A stretch of 5,279 bases of DNA from Elusimicrobia bacterium RIFCSPLOWO2_01_FULL_64_13 (GTDB lineage: Bacteria; Elusimicrobiota; Elusimicrobia; 2-02-FULL-39-32), in NCBI GenBank assembly GCA_001800095.1, contig MGUT01000072.1, positions 3,269 through 8,547 on the forward strand, in the 5' to 3' direction. Position 1 is the stretch's first letter, and each line of letters begins with the position of its first letter. Of this stretch, positions 1 through 4,643 are shown piece by piece. A program made the translations under genes and the position numbers. The notes beneath the pieces are model-generated. The model saw only the letters and a program-made list of their open reading frames with translations. It was not told the origin of the DNA and did not search any database.

Positions 1-310
1 GGGGGTTCACCGGGCCGTATCCCTTCTCCGGAGGGACGCTGAACTTCTTCTTGCTGCCTTTTTTCAAACCCTTCATCTGCTCTTCCAGGCCCGGGATCAT
101 CTGTCCGGAACCCTGGACATAGGTCAGGGGAGATCCAGCCGGAGAGCTGTCCACGAGCTTGCTGTCGACGGTCAACTGGTAATGGAACGTCACCTCGGAG
201 CCTTTCTGTATCTCGGGAAGACCGGCGGCCTTCAAGCCCCCGGCTCCGAAACATAACAGGGCCAGCGGCAGGGAGACGGCGGAGACTTTCAGTCCGGGAG
301 ATACTTTCAC
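1..310 (-). CDS. Exported SlyD-like FKBP peptidyl-prolyl cis-trans isomerase (partial, C-terminus off window)
   Basis: The minus strand reads 103 codons from a GTG at 310-308 to the window edge without a stop. Residues 1 to about 29 form a Sec-type signal peptide: Lys2 and Lys8, then a hydrophobic stretch (AVSLPLALLCFGAGG) and a small-residue cleavage zone. Cys20 is not in a convincing lipobox, since Leu precedes it. The mature part carries FKBP hallmarks: VTFHYQLTVD (about 40-49), LVDSS (52-56), PLTYVQGSGQMIPGLEEQM (61-79), GLKKGSKKKF (81-90) and PPEKGYGP (93-100). The short loops are those of the SlyD branch, in which the insert-in-flap chaperone domain would follow just beyond the edge. 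FKBPs of this kind isomerise X-Pro bonds and assist folding; this one probably acts in the periplasm. The GTG start overlaps the stop of the AbrB-like gene (GTGA), which suggests translational coupling; AAAGG at 315-319 (read on the minus strand) is a weak ribosome site. The FKBP call is strong; the SlyD branch and the location are inferred. Confidence 0.88.
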   Translation of the reverse strand, partial: MKVSPGLKVSAVSLPLALLCFGAGGLKAAGLPEIQKGSEVTFHYQLTVDSKLVDSSPAGSPLTYVQGSGQMIPGLEEQMKGLKKGSKKKFSVPPEKGYGPVNP

Positions 311-477
311 GCGGCCTTTCTGCTTTTGCGGCCGTTCCGGAGAGGGGTGATGACGAGGCTCCTGCCGTCCGTCTTGATCTCCAGGGGCGTCTTCATCGTG
401 ATGCCCAGGAGGTCCCTGATGGGCTTGTCGATCACCAGGGCCGCGCTGTTGCCGTGGACCGTCAGGGTTTTTGTCAT
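307..477 (-). CDS. AbrB/MazE (SpoVT-AbrB fold) small DNA-binding protein, orphan antitoxin-like
   Basis: This is a 56-residue frame from ATG at 477-475 to TGA at 309-307, too short for many gene finders. It begins MTKTLTVHGNSAALVIDKPI and continues RDLLGI, then PLEIKTDGRSLVITPL. This is the swapped-hairpin AbrB/MazE pattern: T-x-x-GNS-x-x-x-x-I near the N-terminus, then an LLGI turn and a second strand pair ending in L-V-I-T-P. Members bind DNA as dimers and are either transition-state-type regulators or the antitoxin half of MazEF/VapBC-like pairs. The neighbour that overlaps its stop is an FKBP isomerase rather than a ribonuclease toxin, so a toxin-antitoxin role has no support here; a standalone regulator is more likely. 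The tail after ITPL is basic (RNGRKSRKAA). Start choice is supported by a strong GGAGG at 483-487, 5 nt upstream, and by the consensus promoter further up. Autoregulation is common in the family and is possible here. Confidence 0.87.
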   Translation of the reverse strand: MTKTLTVHGNSAALVIDKPIRDLLGITMKTPLEIKTDGRSLVITPLRNGRKSRKAA

Positions 478-482
478 CCTGT

Positions 483-487
483 CCTCC
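483..487 (-). promoter_or_regulatory. Shine-Dalgarno of the AbrB-like gene
   Basis: The minus strand reads GGAGG followed by 5 nt (ACAGG) and then ATG. This fixes the start of the 56-residue gene and argues that it is truly expressed. Confidence 0.8.
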
Positions 488-497
488 GGGGAGACGT

Positions 498-510
498 TAA
501 CACAATGTTA
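498..510. repeat. Short inverted repeat TAACA-CAA-TGTTA at the leftward transcription start
   Basis: Perfect 5-bp arms (498-502 and 506-510) surround a 3-nt centre. The element abuts the minus-strand -10 box and covers the expected transcription start near 503, a classic place for a repressor operator. It is short, so chance is possible. If real, the AbrB-like protein or the HTH-receiver regulator are the candidate binders; this is inference. Confidence 0.35.
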
Positions 511-538
511 TTATATTGTATAAACAGACGCCGGTCAA
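510..538 (-). promoter_or_regulatory. Near-consensus sigma-70 promoter for the AbrB-like/FKBP unit
   Basis: Read on the minus strand, a -35 box TTGACC (538-533) is followed by exactly 17 nt and a perfect -10 box TATAAT (515-510). Transcription would start near 503, giving a leader of about 26 nt before the ATG at 477. Eleven of twelve consensus positions match at optimal spacing, in a locally AT-rich stretch upstream of a gene with a strong ribosome site, so this is a confident promoter call. It points to strong basal transcription, perhaps held down by a repressor. Confidence 0.85.
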
Positions 539-573
539 GGAAAAACCGCGCTCCTTTCTTAACCCCCCTTGAC
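534..573. repeat. Inverted repeat GTCAAGG...CCTTGAC joining the two divergent -35 boxes
   Basis: GTCAAGG at 534-540 and CCTTGAC at 567-573 are perfect 7-bp inverted arms separated by 26 nt. Much of the symmetry follows from the two opposed -35 boxes, both TTGAC, but the flanking CC is shared too. The arms would lie on nearly the same helix face (33-bp repeat distance, about three turns), so a shared regulator is possible though unproven. Confidence 0.35.
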
Positions 574-597
574 AAAAAGCCAAATACCTGTTAAAAG
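569..597 (+). promoter_or_regulatory. Probable sigma-70 promoter of the five-gene rightward operon
   Basis: A perfect -35 box TTGACA lies at 569-574. At 17-nt spacing the -10 position (592-597) reads TAAAAG, four of six consensus matches; TTAAAA at 591-596 with 16-nt spacing is an alternative. A weak -10 beside a perfect -35 is compatible with an activator-dependent promoter, and the first gene downstream encodes a DNA-binding regulator. The leader to ATG 633 would be about 29 nt and is very A-rich. The -35 is clear; the exact -10 is uncertain. Confidence 0.55.
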
Positions 598-603
598 CAA
601 TAC
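575..603 (+). repeat. Imperfect direct repeat AAAAGC-n-AATAC over the -10 region
   Basis: AAAAGCCAAATAC (575-587) is repeated as AAAAGCAATAC (593-603), with an 18-bp offset and a 2-nt difference in the middle. It spans the spacer and -10 of the rightward promoter. Some MerR-like single-HTH regulators such as BldC bind direct repeats, so this could be an operator for the first gene's product. The stretch is A-rich, so coincidence is a serious alternative. Confidence 0.25.
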
Positions 604-632
604 AGACAAAATAAACAATAAAGGCATACCCC

Positions 633-1205
633 ATGAAAAAACGATCCTTTGGAACCCACGCCGCGGCCGAGATCTGCCAGGTCACCCCTCCCACGATAGT
701 GCGCTGGATGGAGGAGGGCCATCTCCCTTTCTTTGCCACCCTGGGAGGGCACCGCAGGGTCTGGGACAAGGACCTGGCGGCGTTCTTGGAAGCCAGGAAT
801 ATGCCCGTCCCGGAAGAATTAATATCATCCCGGCGGACCAAGCAGATTCTGATCGTGGACGACGAGGACCAGGTGCGCAGGGTCGTGAAACGGACCCTGC
901 AGAAATTCCATTCCGAGTTCGAGGTCCATGAGGCGGCGGACGGATACGAGGCGGGGCACAAGATGGCCCTTCTGGCCCCGTCCCTGGTCATCCTCGACAT
1001 CAAGCTTCCGGGATTGGACGGATATCATGTCTGTAAAATGATCCGGTCCGACCCGCGGCTGAAAAGCGCGAAGATCCTGGCCATTTCCGGGCAGGACGCG
1101 GACGAGTCCAAAGAGAGGTCGTTGGCCGCCGGAGCGGACGATTTCCTCGCCAAACCCTTCGACGCCGAACAACTCAAACAAAAAGTCGCCGGGATGCTCC
1201 AATGA
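633..1205 (+). CDS. Response regulator with N-terminal MerR/excisionase-like HTH and C-terminal receiver domain
   Basis: 190 residues. Residues about 6-56 form a MerR/Xis-type (HTH_17-like) DNA-binding domain: AAEICQVTPPTIVRWMEEG (about 11-29) is the helix-turn-helix, followed by the wing signature LPFFATLGGHRRV (31-43), whose GGHRR is typical. After a short linker (RRTK), residues 71-190 are a CheY-like receiver with the full catalytic set: acidic pocket D76-D77-E78 (IVDDED), phosphoacceptor D122 (LDIKLPGLDG), S152 (AISG) and K174 (FLAKPF). It should accept phosphate from a histidine kinase, most simply the one encoded three genes downstream, and act on DNA in the cytoplasm. The domain order is the reverse of OmpR- or NarL-type regulators. 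The ATG is chosen because the HTH begins right after it; TAAAGG at 619-624 is a modest ribosome site. The stop overlaps the porin start (ATGA). The family call is firm; the target promoter is unknown. Confidence 0.93.
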   Translation: MKKRSFGTHAAAEICQVTPPTIVRWMEEGHLPFFATLGGHRRVWDKDLAAFLEARNMPVPEELISSRRTKQILIVDDEDQVRRVVKRTLQKFHSEFEVHEAADGYEAGHKMALLAPSLVILDIKLPGLDGYHVCKMIRSDPRLKSAKILAISGQDADESKERSLAAGADDFLAKPFDAEQLKQKVAGMLQ

Positions 1206-2401
1206 ACAAGATGAAATTCAGCCGGGTGAACGGTCGGATCTGGAGTCCTATCGCGATATGGTCCCTGGCGTTCGCGTCGTCTTTCCCCATAAGCGCCCGC
1301 GCCCAGGATTGGCGTCCCATCATGGATAAGCTGACGGAAAAGGGCATATTTTCCAAGGAAGACCGCGATGAAATCGATAAGGAGATGGAGGCGGCCGGCG
1401 CGGAAAAGGCCTCCCCCGCGGCCCTGCCGTTCTCCCTGAAGGTGGGCGGCCGGGTCCAGCTGCGCTTCGCGGCACAGCAGAACGATCCCAACGGGAAGGA
1501 TAAGGAAGATTCATTCCGGATCCGTCGCGCGCGCATCTCCATGGACGGCACGTTGATCGAAGACGTGGATTTTCACGTGGAAGCGGACGTCTCCAGGGAA
1601 GCGGCCCTGGAGGAAGCCGAGATCCGCCTCCTTTATTTTCCCTGGGCCGCCGCTACTTTGGGGCAATTCAAGACGCCGTTCAGCATGGAAAACCTCACCT
1701 CCGCCAAAAAGCTGGATACGGCGGAAAGGGCCGAAGCCGTCACCGCCTTGTCTCCCGACAAGGAGATCGGGCTGATGGTCGGCGGCAAGTTCTTCGACAA
1801 ACGGTTATCCTACAGGGCCTCCCTGACCAACGGCAACGGCAAGAACAAGAAGGCGAACGACAACGACCAATTCCTGTACGTCCTGCGGCTGGAGGGGGTC
1901 CCGGTCCGGGAAGGCCATCTTTTCGGTCGGAACTTCTCGGCGTCCATAGGAGCCAACGCGGCCTTGAGCCATGACTCCGCCGTCCGGGCCGAGGAGATCT
2001 TCGGCGTGAGCAAGGCGCTCGGGTCGGCAAGCGAAGGGAAGAGGCGGCTGGCCGGGTGCGACCTTTCTCTCCGGTGGGGAAAAAGCTCGTTCAAGGCGGA
2101 ATACCTCTATGGGAACTTCAAACCTTCAAGGAGGGGGTTGCGCCAGATCAACGCGGGCGGTTATTATGTCCAGGGAGGCCATTACCTGACCCCCGATATC
2201 CAAGCCATCATCCGCCATGAGGATTACGACCCGGACAGGCATGTGTCCGATAATTCCGACCTGCGCTGGACGACCCTGGGCGTGAACTACTTCATCAGAG
2301 AGCATGACTTGAAAGTCCAGGCCAACTACATCTTCAAGGGCGAGGACGGGATCAGCGTCAAAAACGACACGTTGTTCGTCATGATCCAGCTTTTGATCTA
2401 G
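1202..2401 (+). CDS. Phosphate-selective porin O/P family outer-membrane channel
   Basis: 399 residues. Residues 1-34 look like a signal peptide (basic start, hydrophobic IWSPIAIWSLAFASSFPI, cleavage after ARA34). The mature protein starts with a short charged helical segment (about 36-65), then a beta-barrel. The OprP/OprO-type signature is clear: FRIRRARISMDGTLIEDVDF (105-124), HVEADVS (125-131), then ALEEAEIRLLYFPWAAATLGQF (135-156) and KTPFSMENLTS (157-167). Later segments alternate in beta-strand style (LSYRASLTNGNG, FKAEYLYGNF, GGYYVQGGHYLT, LGVNYFIREHDLKVQANYIF). P. aeruginosa OprP and OprO form trimeric, anion-selective pores for phosphate and polyphosphate; other family members have other substrates, so specificity is unproven here. 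ATG 1202 is preferred for its 4-nt overlap with the regulator gene, implying coupling; only a weak GGGA precedes it. The last residue is Ile rather than the usual aromatic. Confidence 0.88.
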   Translation: MNKMKFSRVNGRIWSPIAIWSLAFASSFPISARAQDWRPIMDKLTEKGIFSKEDRDEIDKEMEAAGAEKASPAALPFSLKVGGRVQLRFAAQQNDPNGKDKEDSFRIRRARISMDGTLIEDVDFHVEADVSREAALEEAEIRLLYFPWAAATLGQFKTPFSMENLTSAKKLDTAERAEAVTALSPDKEIGLMVGGKFFDKRLSYRASLTNGNGKNKKANDNDQFLYVLRLEGVPVREGHLFGRNFSASIGANAALSHDSAVRAEEIFGVSKALGSASEGKRRLAGCDLSLRWGKSSFKAEYLYGNFKPSRRGLRQINAGGYYVQGGHYLTPDIQAIIRHEDYDPDRHVSDNSDLRWTTLGVNYFIREHDLKVQANYIFKGEDGISVKNDTLFVMIQLLI

Positions 2402-2405
2402 GAGG
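2400..2405 (+). promoter_or_regulatory. Shine-Dalgarno of the solute-binding protein gene, overlapping the porin stop
   Basis: AGGAGG lies 6 nt before ATG 2412 and shares its first two bases with the porin TAG. Ribosomes ending the porin would release next to this site, so expression of the two genes is probably linked. Confidence 0.8.
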
Positions 2406-2411
2406 TCGAAT

Positions 2412-3242
2412 ATGAATCACGTAAAGGCCGCAGGGTTCGTTCTGCTCACCCTATGCCTGGGTCCGGGTCACGTCGTCGCGGAGCAGGGGAAGAAACCGGT
2501 CACCTATGTCCTCGCGGGAAGCGGGACGAACCTCGCCATCACGTCGGAGCTGGCCAGGGCCTTCATGGAGAAGAACCCCGGGGTGAAGCTCCATGTTCCG
2601 GAGAGCATGGGCAGCACCGGCGGGCTGAAAGCCCTCCACAAGGGCAGGATCCACGCCGCCCTCGTCTCCAGGCCTCTGCGCAAGATCGAGAAGACATGGA
2701 ATCTGAAGGTCACGGCCTACGCCAGGACGATCGTGGTCTTCGGGGCGAATCCCTCCGTGCCGGACTCCGGGGTCACCGCGGATCAGGTCCTCTCGATCCT
2801 CGACGGGCGGACGGCGAAATGGAGCGACGGAAGCCCCATCACCGTCCTGATCCGGGAGGAAGGCGACAGCGGCGCCGAAGTCCTGACGGGTCATTTCAAG
2901 GGGATGAGGGAGGTCTTGGAGAAGGCCTATCGTTCCGGGATCTGGAGGATCGAGTACACCGACCGGAACTGCAACCACTCCATCGCGAGGATCAAAGGAT
3001 CGTTCGGCTGGACGGACCTCGGGTCCGTCCGTCTCGAGGGCAGCCGCGTCAAGACGCTGAACCTGGACGGGGTCGAACCGACGGCGGAGAACCTGGCCTC
3101 GGGCAGGTACCCCCTCTCCAAGGAACTAAGCTTCGCCTACGCGGAGCCCCTCCCCGAGGATCTGCGGAGGTTCATCGCCTTCGCTCTGTCCCCGGAAGGC
3201 AGGGGAATCGTGGCGAGGAGCGGCTATGTCCCGCTCCGCTAG
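2412..3242 (+). CDS. PstS-like periplasmic solute-binding protein (orphan, no ABC permease adjacent)
   Basis: 276 residues. The signal peptide is residues 1 to about 23 (AAGFVLLTLCLGPGHVVA, cut before EQ); Cys15 is not in a lipobox. Family motifs of the phosphate-type PBP-like proteins appear in order: VLAGSGTN (33-40), then NPGVKLHVPESMGSTGGLKAL (55-75), IHAALVSRPL (80-89), KWSDGSPITVLIREEGDSGA (136-155) and the C-terminal LSPEGRGIVARSGYVPL (259-275). In PstS these loops hold phosphate; here the loop equivalent to SGT reads SGA155 and the position of PstS Asp56 is Ser86 of SRPL, so the ligand may differ. Such proteins usually feed a PstCAB transporter, but none is encoded nearby; instead the gene overlaps a sensor kinase by 17 nt. 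This suggests a periplasmic sensing partner, comparable in logic to SBP-kinase pairs such as AioX-AioS. Superfamily sure, ligand and role inferred. Confidence 0.88.
   Translation: MNHVKAAGFVLLTLCLGPGHVVAEQGKKPVTYVLAGSGTNLAITSELARAFMEKNPGVKLHVPESMGSTGGLKALHKGRIHAALVSRPLRKIEKTWNLKVTAYARTIVVFGANPSVPDSGVTADQVLSILDGRTAKWSDGSPITVLIREEGDSGAEVLTGHFKGMREVLEKAYRSGIWRIEYTDRNCNHSIARIKGSFGWTDLGSVRLEGSRVKTLNLDGVEPTAENLASGRYPLSKELSFAYAEPLPEDLRRFIAFALSPEGRGIVARSGYVPLR
3216..3220 (+). promoter_or_regulatory. Shine-Dalgarno of the kinase gene, inside the binding-protein gene
   Basis: AGGAG lies 5 nt before ATG 3226, within the last codons of the upstream gene. It supports the overlapping start against the in-frame ATG at 3301, whose nearest purine-rich site (AGAGG, 3 nt away) is too close. 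Confidence 0.65.
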
Positions 3243-4599
3243 GGAACTCCCCGGCAAGGGATCGGACGGCACGGGGATATCCAGGCCGTTCGAGAGGACC
3301 ATGGGGACGCTGGTCATCCTCGTTTCCGCCGTCTTCATCATCGGCGTCTTCGGCATGGTCTTCGAGAGGACGGGGACTCTGGGCCGGAAGCTGGCGGAAA
3401 GCCAGGCGCAGTTCGTGGCCCAGCAGGTGGCGGCGGCGATAGGCGAATTGGAAGAGCCGCAATACTGGGAATTCAACGGCGACAAGATCTCCCTGATCCT
3501 GACGCGGGCCATGAGGCCGGCCGGAATGAAGAACGTCCACATTTATAATCCGGACCGGGAACTCGTCGCGGAAAAGATGGCCGCGGATTGGCCTCCAGCC
3601 GGGAAGGGATTCCGGTCCGAAGCGCCCATCGTCTTCAACAACCGGGTCCAAGGATACGTGGAAACGTTCATGTCCCCGCCCGGCCTTCAAAGGAACAGGA
3701 TATATCTCCTCGTCTTCTTCTCCGTCTGCGTCGTGGCGTCGGGCGTCCTGTTCTTCGTGATCCCCGTAAGGGCCGTGAAGCGCCTGGAAGGGTCCCTGAT
3801 CCGGTCCTACGGCGAGCTGAAGGAATTGAACGAGAACCTGGAGCGGAAGGTCCGGGAAAGGACCGACAATCTGAACCAGGCCCTCCAGGACCTCCAGCGG
3901 AGCCAGGACAAGCTCGTCCAGTCCGAAAAGATGTCGGCGATCGGCCAGCTGGCGGCCGGCGTGGCCCATGAGATCAATAACCCCCTGGGGATCATCATGG
4001 GGTTCGCCCAAAGCGTGGTCCAAAAGATGAAGCCGGGCGATCCCATCGAGATGCCGCTCCGGTCCATCGAGAGGGAGGCGGTCCGCTGCAAGAACCTTGT
4101 GCAGGACCTCCTGACGTTCTCCCGCTCGGATCGGTCCGACCACGTCCCTGTCGACCTCAACGGGGCCGTCGAGGTTTCCCTCGGTCTGGTCAACGCGGGC
4201 GGCAAGATGAATTCCGTGGAGATTAAAAAGGAGTTCGCGCAGGGCCTTCCCCGCTTTTTGGGAAGCGTGAACCAGATCCAGCAAGTGGTCATCAATCTGG
4301 CCTCGAACGCGATCGACGCCATGCCCAAGGGAGGGGACCTTACGATCACCACGGGGGTACTGAAAGAGGGAACCCTCTCATGGGTCTATATGAAAGTCTC
4401 GGACACGGGGGAGGGCATTTCCAAAGACGTCCAATCCAAGATATTCGAGCCGTTCTATACGACCAAGCCGGTGGGGAAGGGCACGGGCCTGGGATTGAGT
4501 CTGGTCTATGAGATCGTCAAAAAGCATTCGGGCGCGATCGAACTGCAGAGCCGGCCGGGATTCACCGAATTCTGCGTCAAGTTTCCCGTCAGGTCTTGA
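3226..4599 (+). CDS. Membrane-bound sensor histidine kinase (NtrB/ZraS-like catalytic core)
   Basis: 457 residues. A cytoplasmic N-terminus (1-26) leads to TM1 (about 27-45), a periplasmic domain of about 113 residues (46-158) and TM2 (about 159-180). A charged coiled-coil linker (about 184-236, LKELNENLERKVRERTDNLN) follows, with no clear HAMP or PAS domain. The dimerisation domain has the H-box GVAHEINNPLG with phosphoacceptor His248; the following E249-x-x-N252 matches the motif used for phosphatase activity. The ATPase domain shows the N-box NLASNAIDAM (357-366), G1 DTGEGI (393-398), F-box FEPFYTTK (407-414) and G2 GKGTGLGLSL (417-426). The kinase is complete and has no attached receiver, so it needs a separate regulator; the HTH-receiver protein at the operon start is the obvious partner. 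The 17-nt overlap with the binding-protein gene suggests that the two proteins work together. The periplasmic domain matches no family I can name. Confidence 0.94.
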   Translation: MSRSARELPGKGSDGTGISRPFERTMGTLVILVSAVFIIGVFGMVFERTGTLGRKLAESQAQFVAQQVAAAIGELEEPQYWEFNGDKISLILTRAMRPAGMKNVHIYNPDRELVAEKMAADWPPAGKGFRSEAPIVFNNRVQGYVETFMSPPGLQRNRIYLLVFFSVCVVASGVLFFVIPVRAVKRLEGSLIRSYGELKELNENLERKVRERTDNLNQALQDLQRSQDKLVQSEKMSAIGQLAAGVAHEINNPLGIIMGFAQSVVQKMKPGDPIEMPLRSIEREAVRCKNLVQDLLTFSRSDRSDHVPVDLNGAVEVSLGLVNAGGKMNSVEIKKEFAQGLPRFLGSVNQIQQVVINLASNAIDAMPKGGDLTITTGVLKEGTLSWVYMKVSDTGEGISKDVQSKIFEPFYTTKPVGKGTGLGLSLVYEIVKKHSGAIELQSRPGFTEFCVKFPVRS

Positions 4600-4643
4600 A
4601 GGGCTGGCAGCAGAAAGCGGATATCGGCGACCAGGAGGGAGCC
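4600..4643 (+). other. Short intergenic gap without terminator or promoter
   Basis: These 44 nt separate the kinase stop from the receptor start. I see no stem-loop followed by a T run and no acceptable -35/-10 pair, so the receptor is probably read from the upstream operon transcript. Confidence 0.5.
4633..4638 (+). promoter_or_regulatory. Shine-Dalgarno of the TonB-dependent receptor gene
   Basis: AGGAGG lies 5 nt before ATG 4644. It is a strong site that fixes the start of the receptor at the residue just before its basic signal-peptide start. Confidence 0.8.

Noticed and set aside
307..477. MazEF-type toxin-antitoxin pair
   Set aside because: Only the antitoxin-like fold is present; the overlapping partner is an FKBP isomerase, not a MazF, PIN or other toxin.
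326..523. Plus-strand open frame of 65 codons
   Set aside because: It lies antisense to the AbrB-like gene and its promoter, has no recognisable domain or ribosome site, and the minus-strand reading explains the DNA better.
569..931. Plus-strand frame of 120 codons in another phase of the regulator gene
   Set aside because: Its upstream half is the promoter and leader; the rest is low-complexity Gly/Pro/Arg sequence from an out-of-frame reading.
497..1003. Minus-strand open frame of 168 codons
   Set aside because: It is antisense to the HTH-receiver gene, whose motifs are unmistakable; the product is rich in Arg and Ser as expected of a shadow frame.
2453..3442. Plus-strand 329-codon frame over the binding-protein gene
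   Set aside because: Its product is dominated by Arg, Gly and Pro with no domain, as expected for a +2 frame in GC-rich DNA, and it crosses from one real gene into the next.
3172..4284. Minus-strand 370-codon frame opposite the kinase
   Set aside because: It is a long antisense frame made by GC-rich codon usage; it has no signature motif, while the plus strand has all the kinase boxes.
4596..4624. Possible internal promoter (TTGAAG, 17 nt, GGATAT) before the TonB receptor
   Set aside because: The -10 match is poor and the -35 falls on the kinase stop codon; co-transcription explains expression without it.
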